Part shown: positions 1 through 9,289 of the stretch, piece by piece
How the letters are laid out: the number at the start of each line of letters is the position of its first letter
Position numbering within the stretch: the stretch's first letter is position 1
Source of the DNA: an uncultured Colwellia sp.
GTDB taxonomy: Bacteria; Pseudomonadota; Gammaproteobacteria; Enterobacterales; Alteromonadaceae
Direction of reading: 5' to 3'
DNA: 32,479 nt
NCBI GenBank assembly: GCA_913049915.1
Contig: CAJWZC010000039.1
Coordinates: forward strand, 1-32,479
Translations under genes and position numbers: made by a program
Notes under the pieces: model-generated
Database searches by the model: none
Seen by the model: only the letters and a program-made list of their open reading frames with translations
Told to the model about the DNA's origin: nothing

Positions 1-96
1 ATGTCACATTTAAACGAACAAACGCCGACATATATCATAACAGAAAGTCAACCAGGCCTGCTCGGTGCAGCTGCTTACCTTAACCAGCTTTGCTAA
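1..96 (+). CDS. glk: Glucokinase, C-terminal end (5' truncated by window edge)
   Basis: The first 32 codons read through in frame to a TAA at 94-96. The peptide contains TYIITESQPGLLGAAAYLNQ, which matches the C-terminus of bacterial Glk-family glucokinases; the E. coli enzyme ends with a similar PGLLGSGAHLRQ segment. Glucokinase phosphorylates cytoplasmic glucose with ATP. It fits the neighbouring genes, which would release glucose from a beta-glucan and import it. Only the tail is visible, so the start, the ATP-binding motif and any operator lie outside the window. The ATG at position 1 is an internal methionine codon by chance of the cut. The assignment rests on one short conserved segment plus context. 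Confidence 0.7.
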   Translation: MSHLNEQTPTYIITESQPGLLGAAAYLNQLC

Positions 97-712
97 TAAC
101 CAGATAACGCTCTATTCATTTCCTCATGATATATAACCCTTCTGCTTGAAGAGGCTAGTTTCTGGATGCCTGAACTAAGTATGATAAAGGCGTCTACTTT
201 TATTAATAGTTATTTTATTGAGGAAGGGTGGAAAAACTCTATTATTAGCTCATAACATTAACAGAGTTGGTTTAAACGATTTATAGTGTGTTATTTTTTT
301 CGACAATCGAATGACTATTATTTCAATCAAAGCCTTATCTAAATGCGCTTTTAATTCCAGCTAAGTCCTGTATATTCAAATTACTTGGGTTTAGATAATA
401 ACTTTTAATGATAGGCCAGCAGTTTGTACTTGTAGTCTTTTTTATATGCTAGTTTTAGTAATTTAATGCCTCTACCGACAATATTTATTTCATACACGAG
501 TAAAGTTACTTTTATGGAAAATTAAAGGAAGTAATAAATAGTTTAAAAAATACGATTTATCTAATTTAATAAATAATTAATTAAGTAATCAATGAGAAAA
601 AAAACCACCTCGATTAAGAATTTAAAGTAATAAATTCAAAAAGATAAAAAATTACTCGAAAAATACTCAGAGTAAATACTCTAAAATAGTTTACATTTTT
701 TAATAATTACTA
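97..712. other. Gene-free AT-rich leader upstream of the TonB-dependent receptor
   Basis: No open frame with a credible start or family signature was found on either strand. The only structure noticed is a cluster of TACTC/GAGTA half-sites: TACTC at 653-657, TACTC at 664-668, GAGTA at 670-674 and TACTC at 677-681. They lie 30-60 bp upstream of the proposed -35 hexamer of the receptor promoter. They could be an activator site or chance in AT-rich DNA. Confidence 0.5.
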
Positions 713-741
713 TTGACCTTATTAGCAAATCATCCTATTTT
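713..741 (+). promoter_or_regulatory. Putative sigma-70 promoter of the TonB-dependent receptor gene
   Basis: TTGACC at 713-718 and TATTTT at 736-741 are separated by 17 bp, a good -35/-10 arrangement. Transcription would start near 747-749, inside the LacI-type palindrome at 743-756. A bound repressor would therefore block the start site. Inferred by eye; no start-site data. Confidence 0.6.
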
Positions 742-742
742 A

Positions 743-756
743 TGGAAGCGCTTCCA
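743..756. promoter_or_regulatory. LacI-family operator 1 (receptor promoter)
   Basis: A perfect 14-bp palindrome TGGAAGCGCTTCCA with the central CpG typical of LacI/GalR-family operators. It starts two bases after the proposed -10 hexamer and covers the expected transcription start. The likely ligand is the LacI-family protein encoded at 17467-18465. Confidence 0.85.
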
Positions 757-785
757 ATATAAAAGGTGTTTTTTTTAACCCTAAC

Positions 786-799
786 TGGAAGCGCTTCCA
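786..799. promoter_or_regulatory. LacI-family operator 2 (receptor leader)
   Basis: A second perfect TGGAAGCGCTTCCA, 43 bp downstream of operator 1 (start to start), or about four helical turns. Both sites would therefore lie on the same face of the DNA, which suits cooperative binding or looping. It sits in the untranslated leader, upstream of the AAGGGG ribosome-binding site at 828-833. Confidence 0.85.
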
Positions 800-839
800 T
801 AATATAACTACTATAATATGAAATGCTAAGGGGATATAC

Positions 840-3800
840 ATGAAGAAATCAAACTTTAAAAAGACTCAACTTGCTACAAGCTTATCCATAATTTTAGGAG
901 TCTCGACGATAGCACCCGTTTTTGCTGCTGAAGAAGAAAAAGAAAATAACATTGAAGTGATTGAAGTTACGGGGATCCGTAGCAGTATGATCAAATCAAT
1001 GGATATTAAGCGTTCTTCAAGTGGTATTGTCGATGCGATTAATGCGGAAGATATAGGTAAATTTCCAGACTCTAACTTAGCAGAATCATTACAACGTATT
1101 ACCGGTGTTTCAATTGATCGCTCTAATGGTGAAGGTAGTAAAGTATCTGTTCGTGGCTTTAGTGCAGACCGTAACTTAATCTTGTTGAATGGCCGTCAAA
1201 TGCCCAATACAACAGGTGATCGTTCTTTTGACTTCTCAAACGTTGCAGCAGAAGGTATCAGTGGTGTTGAAGTTTACAAAACATCGATGGCAAAAATGTC
1301 TACGGGTGGCATTGGTGCAACACTTAACATTAAAACGAATAGACCACTAGATAATCCTGGCATGCATGCAGTTGTTAGTGCACAAGCTTTAAATGACACC
1401 TCAGCACAGACAGGTGGTACGACCCCTGAATTATCAGGATTATATTCAAATACCTTTGCCGATGATACTTTTGGTATTTCTCTTTCGGCAAGTTATTCAG
1501 AACGTGAAAGTGGTAATCAACAAGCAGGCGTAAGTACTGGTTGGAGAAGTTATGACCCTGATGGCCAAGACATCAGCGGCAATAATCGCTTTGGTCCTAT
1601 AGAAAATAGTCAAAGTAATCAATTTAATCGTAATGACAATCCAGACGTTTATTCTGTCCCACAAACTACTTTTTATACTTTTGAAGAGGTACAACGTGAA
1701 AGAACTAACGCTCAGTTAGTATTACAGTACAGCCCGATGGAAAATATCACGGCGACATTAGATTATACTTATATTCAAAAAGAACAAAATACACAAGTAG
1801 CGAATGTTTCAGCTTGGTATGCCTCTCCAGGAAATGCTGTTGATGTATGGACATCAGGTAATGTTGCCTCACCATTATTACATTCTGAAGTTTATGATGA
1901 TCCAACAGATTTAGCGATGGGCTCTGGTGATTATGGTATACGTGATAAAACCTCTTCAATAGGTTTTAACCTTGCTTGGCAAGTTAATGACAGTTTAAAC
2001 TTGTCATACGATTATCATGATTCAGACGCTGAAAACTCACCAAACAATGAGTATGGCTCTAATAACAACTTAGCGGCACGAGCACTTATTCGTACGGCAT
2101 CCGCTACTGATTTTACTGGTGTTTTACCGACGCTTGCAGTGCGTGGTGGTAATGCGGTGATGGCGTCAGATATGCAGGTAACAGGTAGTTCTTTTAGTAA
2201 TGAGCAAGATAAATCTCATATTGAGCAACATCAATTTAACGGTACTTTTGTCTTTGAAGAAGCGGGCAGTATAGACTTTGGTATAGCTATGACAACCGCT
2301 GAAAATCGTGACCAAAGAAGAACGGTACAACGTAATAACTGGGGGGGTGAAGGTGAGCCTGGATCGTTTGGAGATGAAAACTTTACCCGTAAAACTATTC
2401 TAGACCAGTTCGACGAAAGTGGTGGAGATTTCAGTGATTTTGTTGAAGTTACTGGTACTGATTGGGCGCCAGATATTTTAAATACTTATTTTGAATTTGA
2501 CTTTCTTGACGTCAGACAAATTGCTGAAGACACCTTATCTATACAGCCAGGTATTATTGGTGATTGTGGTTCGTCTTTTTGTCCTTCAACAGATTATGCA
2601 CTTGGTACCGATCAATATACCCAAGAAGAAATGGCCGCGGTATACTTCCAATATAATTATGATGGTGAAATAGGCAATATGCCATTTGATGTGCATTTAG
2701 GTGTGCGTTATGAAGAAACAGAAATTTCAACTACATCAAATGTTCCTGGTTTTAACGCAACAACTTGGGTTGGCGATACTGAATTACCGTTAACTCTATC
2801 TGGTGGAACTGAGTTTCAAACTAAAACTGGTAAATATGATCATGTATTACCAAGTATTAATTTTAATTTAGAAGTAACCGACGATATTATACTTCGTGCT
2901 GCTTTCAGTGAAACGATAGGTCGTCCAAGTTATGGACAAATGATTGGTGGTACATCACTAGGTGGATTAGCCCGGGTAAATAGTCCTGGTGCAGGTAACT
3001 CTGGTGATGCAGGTTTATTACCCCTTGAAGCTTCAAATTTTGACCTGTCGGCAGAATGGTATTATGGCGAAGGTAGTTATATTTCATTAGGTTATTTCCA
3101 AAAAGATATTACTAACGAAAGTATCCGAACAGAGACTGTTTATACCCAAAATAATCTTACTAACCCTGGCGCGCTAACAAGTCCGTTTGTAGAACAGGCT
3201 ATTACAGCTGGTGTTGATGCTGATGATCGTCCAGCTCAACGCCTGTGGATTTCTGAAAATATTACGGACCCATCGGTAAATGTTGTTGGTGGTAATGTAG
3301 AAATAAACGGTCGTCCGGAAGATCCATTAGTACAATTTAATATTGCATCATTCGCTAACTCTACTGAAAAATCAGGATTTGATGGTGTTGAATTTGCTGT
3401 GCAACATTTATTTGGTGATAGTGGATTTGGTACGATTGTTAACTATACCTTAGTTAACTCTGATAATTCGTATGATAATGCCTCTATTGGTAGCTCAGTG
3501 AATGATAATGGTGTTAACTATGATTCTGATCAAGTTGCTGAAACTGGTATTAGTGATACCGCTAACGTGGTTGGTTTTTACGAGAAACATGGTTTTTCTA
3601 TACGTGTTGCCTACAACTGGCGTGATGAATACTTAGCATCTCATTTCCAAGGAGATGTGGGGGCTTCTCCAGTGTATGTAGAAGAATACAGCCAAGTTGA
3701 TTTAGCGATAAATTATGATATATCACAAGTTGAAGGCTTAACTGTCTTCTTCAACGGTATTAATATTACTGATGAAAAGAGGCGTACACGTGGTCGTAGC

Positions 3801-3869
3801 ACCTATGAAGTATTAAATTATACGCAAACAGGTGCTCGTTTTGCACTAGGCGCTCGTTATACGTTCTAA
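840..3869 (+). CDS. TonB-dependent outer-membrane receptor, probably for beta-glucan oligosaccharides
   Basis: A 1009-residue outer-membrane receptor that would import oligosaccharides using TonB-ExbB-ExbD energy. Residues 1-29 form a signal peptide ending VFA-A. A TonB-box-like segment (IEVIEVTG, about 38-45) follows. The plug domain carries KFPDSNLAESLQRITGVSI and SVRGF motifs, and the barrel ends in the aromatic terminus ARYTF. Length and plug motifs match the Xanthomonas/Caulobacter-type receptors (TonB-Xanth-Caul family) common in proteobacterial sugar loci, which lack SusD. The start is supported by AAGGGG six bases upstream. Two LacI-type operators precede it and a terminator hairpin follows. 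Substrate is inferred from the GH16, GH3 and LacI context rather than from the receptor itself. Confidence 0.93.
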   Translation: MKKSNFKKTQLATSLSIILGVSTIAPVFAAEEEKENNIEVIEVTGIRSSMIKSMDIKRSSSGIVDAINAEDIGKFPDSNLAESLQRITGVSIDRSNGEGSKVSVRGFSADRNLILLNGRQMPNTTGDRSFDFSNVAAEGISGVEVYKTSMAKMSTGGIGATLNIKTNRPLDNPGMHAVVSAQALNDTSAQTGGTTPELSGLYSNTFADDTFGISLSASYSERESGNQQAGVSTGWRSYDPDGQDISGNNRFGPIENSQSNQFNRNDNPDVYSVPQTTFYTFEEVQRERTNAQLVLQYSPMENITATLDYTYIQKEQNTQVANVSAWYASPGNAVDVWTSGNVASPLLHSEVYDDPTDLAMGSGDYGIRDKTSSIGFNLAWQVNDSLNLSYDYHDSDAENSPNNEYGSNNNLAARALIRTASATDFTGVLPTLAVRGGNAVMASDMQVTGSSFSNEQDKSHIEQHQFNGTFVFEEAGSIDFGIAMTTAENRDQRRTVQRNNWGGEGEPGSFGDENFTRKTILDQFDESGGDFSDFVEVTGTDWAPDILNTYFEFDFLDVRQIAEDTLSIQPGIIGDCGSSFCPSTDYALGTDQYTQEEMAAVYFQYNYDGEIGNMPFDVHLGVRYEETEISTTSNVPGFNATTWVGDTELPLTLSGGTEFQTKTGKYDHVLPSINFNLEVTDDIILRAAFSETIGRPSYGQMIGGTSLGGLARVNSPGAGNSGDAGLLPLEASNFDLSAEWYYGEGSYISLGYFQKDITNESIRTETVYTQNNLTNPGALTSPFVEQAITAGVDADDRPAQRLWISENITDPSVNVVGGNVEINGRPEDPLVQFNIASFANSTEKSGFDGVEFAVQHLFGDSGFGTIVNYTLVNSDNSYDNASIGSSVNDNGVNYDSDQVAETGISDTANVVGFYEKHGFSIRVAYNWRDEYLASHFQGDVGASPVYVEEYSQVDLAINYDISQVEGLTVFFNGINITDEKRRTRGRSTYEVLNYTQTGARFALGARYTF

Positions 3870-3896
3870 TAATAACTTGGGTGATTAAGGAATGAT

Positions 3897-3930
3897 AAAA
3901 GCCGCTAAATTAATAATTTATGCGGTTTTT
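3897..3930 (+). terminator. Intrinsic terminator after the receptor gene
   Basis: The hairpin pairs CCGC (3902-3905) with GCGG (3922-3925) and TAAATT (3906-3911) with AATTTA (3915-3920), with one bulged T, followed by TTTTT at 3926-3930. It lies 28 bases past the receptor stop. The halogenase-SapC-cupin genes would then need their own promoter or read-through. No convincing promoter was identified between 3931 and 4108. Confidence 0.65.
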
Positions 3931-4108
3931 ATATTTTACAACAAGTGGAAATAAATTTTACTAAAAACGTAGGTGTATATATTAATTATATTTGAACATA
4001 TTGAGTGGTCTTAATATCGTGTAAGTAGCAGTAGTTAGATAGATTAAGGCACGCTATAGTTAGTAGAGAAAACCTAATTTTTAGTTAACTATTTAAGAAA
4101 TAAAATTT

Positions 4109-5665
4109 ATGAATAAACCATTAAAAAAGATAGTTATTGTTGGTGGAGGCTCTGCTGGTTGGCTAACGGCGGGTATTATCGCTGCAGAACATTCTAATAA
4201 CCAAGGTTCAGGGATAGAAATTATCCTGGTTGAATCTACAGATGTTCCACCTATAGGTGTTGGTGAAGGCACTTGGCCGTCAATGCGCAGTACGTTGAAA
4301 AAAATGGGGATTTCAGAAACTGAATTTTTACTCGAGTGCGATGTAAGCTTTAAACAAGGTTCGAAGTTTACTAACTGGATAAGTAATACTAACGAGCACT
4401 ACTATCATCCCTTCACCTTACCCAATGGGTTTAATGAGATAAACCTTTCATCATATTGGCAACCGTTTAGTGATAAAATTAGTTTTGCCGATGCCGTTTG
4501 TGAACAAAGTCATTTAGGTGCTCATGGTTTAGCGCCAAAACAAATATCGACTGCTGAATATTCATTTGTAGCCAATTATGGCTACCATTTAAATGCGGGT
4601 AAATTTGGTCAATTTTTACAAAAACACTGCACAGTTAAATTAGGTGTAAAACACGTTATTGATCATGTATCTAAAATAAATTCATCTGCGACAGGCGATA
4701 TAGCGTCAATTACCACGAAAAATCAGGGTGATATATTTGGCGATCTATTTATCGACTGCACTGGGACGTCATCACTATTATTAGCTAAACATTATAAAAT
4801 CCCCTTTATTAGTAAAAAGCATATTTTATTTAATGACTCTGCTTTGGCTGTTCATGTGCCTTATGAAAGTAGTGATAGTTCTATTGCATCATTTACTTCA
4901 TCTACAGCACAAACTGCCGGTTGGATTTGGGATATAGGGCTACCATCACGACGAGGTGTTGGATATACCTATTCAAGTGCACATATATCACATGATGATG
5001 CAGAACAAGAATTACGTAATTATTTAATCCCCTCAATGGGAGAAGATGCTGCTCATGCATTGATGATACGTAAAATACCTTTAAATCCTGGGTATAGAGA
5101 AAAATTTTGGCATAAAAACTGTGTCGCTATAGGTATGGCTGCCGGTTTTATTGAGCCATTAGAAGCCTCTGCTTTAGCATTAATTGAACTTTCTGCAAAA
5201 ATGATCAGTGAGCAGTTACCTGCGAATCGCCAGACTATGGATATTATAGCCAAACGTTTTAATGACAAGTTTTTGCATCGTTGGGAAAACATAATCAATT
5301 TTTTAAAGTTACATTATGTATTAAGTCAACGAACTGATTCAGCTTATTGGCTAGATAATAAAAATGAAAAAAGTATACCTAAAAATTTACAAGAACTTAT
5401 CACGCTATGGCGATACCAATCGCCCTACCATTATGATGCAACACACACTGAAGAAATGTTTCCACCTGCAAGTTTTCAATACATTTTATACGGTATGAAC
5501 TTCGTCACGGCTCCATTGCAACACAACAAAAGGGAAAGTAATAAGGTAGAAGCAGATAAATTATTTAATGATAATATAAAAAAAACGCAGCAACTTTTAT
5601 CTGTGTTACCAACAAATCGTGAACTGATTAACAAGATTAAAAAGTATGGTTTACCTAAAATTTAG
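4109..5665 (+). CDS. Flavin-dependent halogenase homologue A (tryptophan halogenase family, divergent motif)
   Basis: A 518-residue member of the tryptophan-halogenase family (PF04820), which uses reduced FAD, oxygen and halide to halogenate electron-rich rings. An N-terminal GGGSAGW (about 12-18) is the FAD-binding glycine motif, followed by GVGEGTWPS near 50-58. Lys82 in VSFKQG aligns with the catalytic lysine of PrnA, and Glu352 lies in IEPLE. The family motif WxWxIP reads W272-I-W-D-I-G277, so the final proline is replaced. The residue after Glu352 is Ala where PrnA has Ser. It is probably cytoplasmic, with no signal peptide. Such proteins are frequent beside TonB-dependent receptors in sugar loci and their natural substrate is not established. 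Halogenation activity is uncertain here. Confidence 0.85.
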   Translation: MNKPLKKIVIVGGGSAGWLTAGIIAAEHSNNQGSGIEIILVESTDVPPIGVGEGTWPSMRSTLKKMGISETEFLLECDVSFKQGSKFTNWISNTNEHYYHPFTLPNGFNEINLSSYWQPFSDKISFADAVCEQSHLGAHGLAPKQISTAEYSFVANYGYHLNAGKFGQFLQKHCTVKLGVKHVIDHVSKINSSATGDIASITTKNQGDIFGDLFIDCTGTSSLLLAKHYKIPFISKKHILFNDSALAVHVPYESSDSSIASFTSSTAQTAGWIWDIGLPSRRGVGYTYSSAHISHDDAEQELRNYLIPSMGEDAAHALMIRKIPLNPGYREKFWHKNCVAIGMAAGFIEPLEASALALIELSAKMISEQLPANRQTMDIIAKRFNDKFLHRWENIINFLKLHYVLSQRTDSAYWLDNKNEKSIPKNLQELITLWRYQSPYHYDATHTEEMFPPASFQYILYGMNFVTAPLQHNKRESNKVEADKLFNDNIKKTQQLLSVLPTNRELINKIKKYGLPKI

Positions 5666-5719
5666 CATTACAAATACAGTAACTCTCTTTAATAAAAATA
5701 ACTAATATATGGATTAAAA

Positions 5720-6448
5720 ATGACAAATTCTGTTTTACTAAATAACATCGACCACCAAAACTTAAAAATTATCACTGAACGTTCTGCAACTTATGGTGAC
5801 AACCTATGGTATACACAAACCTTTCCGATGGAATTTAAAAGTATACAAGCCTATTACCCGATCTTTTTTAATAAAGATCCTGATACTGGTAAATTTTTTC
5901 CACTCGCCTTGTTTGGTTTTGAAAATAAAGAGAATTTATACCTTTCTGATAATAAGTGGTCTGCGGATTATATCCCAGCGATGATTGCAAGACAGCCGTT
6001 CTTAATCGGTATACAAACATTGAATGAAGAAGGTGTTGAAAAGCAGCAGCGAATGCTGAACATAGATCTTGATAATCCCCGTGTTAATCAAGAACAAGGT
6101 GAATCTTTATTTTTAGAGCATGGTGGGAATAGTCCTTATTTGGATAAAGTTGCAGATTTACTGGAAGCTATTCATCATGGAGTCATTGATAGTAATAATT
6201 TCATTGAGGCTTTAATTGAACATCAATTATTAGAACCAGTGACTTTAGATATCACTCTAAATGATCATTCAAAAAATCAAATGCTTGGCTTTTATACTAT
6301 TAACGAAGATAAACTTAATCAACTGAGTAGTGATATTTTAAAGTCGCTACAGAAAAAAGGATATTTACAAGCGATCTATATGACTATTTCATCACAAGCG
6401 AATGTTAGAAAATTAATTAGTAAGAAGAATGAAAAACTTGCTCTTTAA
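5720..6448 (+). CDS. SapC family protein
   Basis: A 242-residue protein resembling the SapC family (PF07277), named after a Campylobacter S-layer secretion gene; its biochemical function is not established in proteobacteria. Recognisable features are the SIQAYYPIFFNKD and FFPLALFGFENKENLY segments and the central W-x-A-D-YIPAMIARQPF motif. No signal peptide or membrane segment is visible, so a cytoplasmic location is likely. It lies 54 bp after halogenase A and 45 bp before the cupin gene, consistent with one transcript. SapC-like genes recur with halogenase and cupin_8 genes next to TonB-dependent receptors. That suggests a shared but unknown role. Family call is fairly secure; function is open. 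Confidence 0.8.
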   Translation: MTNSVLLNNIDHQNLKIITERSATYGDNLWYTQTFPMEFKSIQAYYPIFFNKDPDTGKFFPLALFGFENKENLYLSDNKWSADYIPAMIARQPFLIGIQTLNEEGVEKQQRMLNIDLDNPRVNQEQGESLFLEHGGNSPYLDKVADLLEAIHHGVIDSNNFIEALIEHQLLEPVTLDITLNDHSKNQMLGFYTINEDKLNQLSSDILKSLQKKGYLQAIYMTISSQANVRKLISKKNEKLAL

Positions 6449-6493
6449 TCCGTTTAGACTCATGATTTTTCTTAGCAAATTTAAACTTGGTAT

Positions 6494-7516
6494 ATGCACA
6501 TGTTGGCGATAGTAAACAAAGTCAAAGAGATAACAAATTGTCAACCAGGTGATATACCTGAATTTGTTTTATCATCAACACAACCTCTTATTCTAAAAGG
6601 TTTTGGCGATAAATGGCCGATGGTGATTGAAAGTAAAAAATCATCTGAACATGCGGCGAATTATTTGCGTAAATTTTATAATAACAAGCCTGTACATAGT
6701 GCTTATGGTGAACCAGAAACACAAGGGCGTGTTTTTTATAATGACGATATGAGCGGCTTTAACTATAAAAGTATAAATGCAGATCTTAATGTAGTCTTAG
6801 ATAAATTATTAGCACATGCAGCCGATAGTACCCCTCCCACAATCTATGTTGCCTCAACAGAAATTAATACTTGGCTTCCTGGTTATAATGATAAAAATAA
6901 TGCATCAATTGATCATTTAAAACCATTAACCAGTATTTGGATTGGTAATCAAAGTAAAATAGCGGCACATTATGACTTTCCTAATAACCTCGCATGTTGT
7001 GTTGCAGGTAAAAGACGATTTACTTTATTCCCTCCAGAGCAGATAGCTAACTTGTATGTCGGGCCAATGGAAATGTCTCCAGGTGGTCGTGATATTAGTT
7101 TAATTGACTTTGAAAAACCTGACTTCAAAAAATTCCCTAAATTTAAGCAAGCATTACAAGTCGCTCAAGTTGCAGAGTTAGAATCGGGCGACGCCTTATT
7201 TCTTCCTGCTATGTGGTGGCATCACGTAAAAGCATTAAGTGCATTTAATGTGCTCGTCACCCATTGGTGGCGAGACAGTCCCGCGTTTATGGGACAACCA
7301 GAAAATGTATTGAAATTAGCAATTTTAAGTTTAAGGAATCTTCCTCCAGCTCAAAGACAGGCATGGAAAGCTATTTTCGATTATTATATTTTTGATTATC
7401 AAGACAACGATTTAGATCATATTCCTGACATTGTTAAAGGGATGTTATCTCAACCTTTAGAGATAAATTCAGCAAAAAAAATCAGGGCTGACTTACTTAA
7501 TAAACTAAAAATATAA
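6494..7516 (+). CDS. Cupin_8/JmjC-type Fe(II)/2-oxoglutarate oxygenase-like protein
   Basis: A 340-residue cupin-like protein (PF13621 type), related to JmjC and factor-inhibiting-HIF hydroxylases. The iron-binding triad is visible: H159-Y-D161 in the AAHYD segment and the distal His243 within the WWHH motif (241-244). A basic residue in GKRRF (172-176) is suitably placed for 2-oxoglutarate. The expected activity is hydroxylation of a protein or small molecule, with unknown substrate. Starts at 6494 and 6500 are both possible, and no strong ribosome-binding site distinguishes them. It sits between the SapC-like gene and halogenase B, a recurring set beside TonB-dependent receptors. Keeping all metal ligands argues for an active enzyme. 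Confidence 0.82.
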   Translation: MHMLAIVNKVKEITNCQPGDIPEFVLSSTQPLILKGFGDKWPMVIESKKSSEHAANYLRKFYNNKPVHSAYGEPETQGRVFYNDDMSGFNYKSINADLNVVLDKLLAHAADSTPPTIYVASTEINTWLPGYNDKNNASIDHLKPLTSIWIGNQSKIAAHYDFPNNLACCVAGKRRFTLFPPEQIANLYVGPMEMSPGGRDISLIDFEKPDFKKFPKFKQALQVAQVAELESGDALFLPAMWWHHVKALSAFNVLVTHWWRDSPAFMGQPENVLKLAILSLRNLPPAQRQAWKAIFDYYIFDYQDNDLDHIPDIVKGMLSQPLEINSAKKIRADLLNKLKI

Positions 7517-7568
7517 TCTAAAATAATCTTATTAAACTGATAATTATATTGGTAAGGATAATTTAAAT

Positions 7569-9059
7569 ATGAATGACAAAGCTATAAAAAAAGTTGTTAT
7601 TGCCGGTGGTGGAACTGCGGGCTGGATGACAGCTGCTGCATTATCAAAGCTGTTTGGTAAAAATTTAGAGGTTGTACTCGTTGAATCTGATGATATTCCT
7701 ACCGTGGGGGTTGGTGAGGCGACTATACCTACTTTACATATTTTTCACCGATTATTAGGTATTAATGAACAGGAGTTTATGGCTGCGACAAATGCTACTT
7801 TCAAGTTGGGTATTTCATTTGAAAATTGGCGAAATGTTAACAAAGACTATATCCACTCCTTTGGATTTTTAGGACATAATTGCTGGGCAGCTGATTTTCA
7901 ACATTTTTGGTTGAAGGGAAAGCAGCGTGGCATAGTTTCAGAAATAGGTGATTACGTACCTGAACACTTAGGTGCTAGGCAAGGTAAGTTTACTGTAGAA
8001 GCGAACCAAGCCTCTAACTATGCCTATCACCTAGATGCTGGTTTATATGCTGTATTTCTAGAAAAAATAGCTGAAAAACATGGTTTAAAGCGAATTGAAG
8101 GTTGTATTAATAAAGTGGTTGTAGATAAAGATAGCGGCTTTATTGATTCACTGGAATTAGTTAATGGTAAGGTAGTCGAAGGTGACTTATTCATTGATTG
8201 TACTGGTTTTAGAGGTTTGTTAATTGAACAAGCGCTACATACCGGCTATGAGGATTGGTCACACATTTTACCTTGTGATAGCGCTATTGCGGTTCAAACT
8301 AAAACCGTCGGTAAACCAGTACCTTACACGCGCTCTATTGCAAGAGATGCAGGTTGGCAGTGGAAAATACCCTTACAAAATCGAACCGGTAATGGTTTTG
8401 TTTTTTGCAGTAAATACATGTCTAACGAAGAGGCGACACAAACTTTATTAGCTAATATTGAAGGTGAAATGCTAAATGAACCTCGCGTTATTAAATATAA
8501 AACAGGTTCTCGTCGTAAACATTGGAATAAAAACTGTGTTGCAATTGGCTTATCTTCTGGTTTTATTGAGCCGCTAGAATCTACCGGTATCCATTTGTTT
8601 CAAAAAGCGATAATACGTTTAATGCAAATGTTTCCATCACAAGGCATTAAGCAAGCTGATGTTGATGAATTTAATACGCAAACTAAAACCGAAGTTGATA
8701 GCATTAAAGATTTCATTATTTTACATTATAATTTAACTGAACGTAAAGATACCCCTTTTTGGCGATACTGTAGCACTATGGATATCCCTGAAACACTAAA
8801 ACACCGAATGTTATTATTCAAAGAAAGCGCTAATGTTTTCAAAAAAGAAGAAGAACTTTTTGGAGAAACATCTTGGGTACAAGTAATGATGGGACAGGGA
8901 TTAATGCCCGAACAATATCATCCTATTGTTGATTTAATGGACGATAATGAATTACAAAAATTTTTAGATAATATTAGGCTATCCGTTAAGCGTAAAGTTG
9001 ATAATTGGCCTGATCATTTAGATTTTATTGAACAATATTGTAAGGCAACAGTTAAATAA
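7569..9059 (+). CDS. Flavin-dependent halogenase homologue B (canonical motifs)
   Basis: A 496-residue tryptophan-halogenase family protein (PF04820). The FAD motif GGGTAGW lies at 13-19 and VGEATIP at 48-54. The catalytic lysine falls at K79 (ATFKLG), the same number as in PrnA. W263-Q-W-K-I-P268 is an intact WxWxIP motif. Glu337-Ser338 in IEPLESTG matches the PrnA Glu346-Ser347 pair. All residues needed for HOCl-type chemistry are thus visible. No flavin reductase gene is present in the window, so reduced flavin would come from elsewhere. An AAGGA-type ribosome-binding site precedes the ATG. It is a paralogue of halogenase A but clearly diverged from it. Characterised relatives from similar contexts (e.g. 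BrvH) act on free indole in vitro; the native substrate is unknown. Confidence 0.88.
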   Translation: MNDKAIKKVVIAGGGTAGWMTAAALSKLFGKNLEVVLVESDDIPTVGVGEATIPTLHIFHRLLGINEQEFMAATNATFKLGISFENWRNVNKDYIHSFGFLGHNCWAADFQHFWLKGKQRGIVSEIGDYVPEHLGARQGKFTVEANQASNYAYHLDAGLYAVFLEKIAEKHGLKRIEGCINKVVVDKDSGFIDSLELVNGKVVEGDLFIDCTGFRGLLIEQALHTGYEDWSHILPCDSAIAVQTKTVGKPVPYTRSIARDAGWQWKIPLQNRTGNGFVFCSKYMSNEEATQTLLANIEGEMLNEPRVIKYKTGSRRKHWNKNCVAIGLSSGFIEPLESTGIHLFQKAIIRLMQMFPSQGIKQADVDEFNTQTKTEVDSIKDFIILHYNLTERKDTPFWRYCSTMDIPETLKHRMLLFKESANVFKKEEELFGETSWVQVMMGQGLMPEQYHPIVDLMDDNELQKFLDNIRLSVKRKVDNWPDHLDFIEQYCKATVK

Positions 9060-9289
9060 TATCTGCTATGTTAAATTTTTAATCAAAAAATAATATTAAA
9101 CGAAAATAATTTTTATATAAGGTCGAGTTAAATTAGTAAGCATAAACAGACAAATTCAATAGCTTATTGAGTTTGTTACTTTATATACTGTTACCGGTAA
9201 AAATTAACCGTCAATATATAGTTATAAATATAAGAAAAGTAAAATAATGTAAAAAAAACCTTTTTTATAAGCATTACTGGTGGTATAAA

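Noticed and set aside
9191-9200. TTACCGGTAA palindrome upstream of the lipoprotein gene.
   Set aside because: It is only 10 bp, single copy, and not repeated at the other promoters of the locus.
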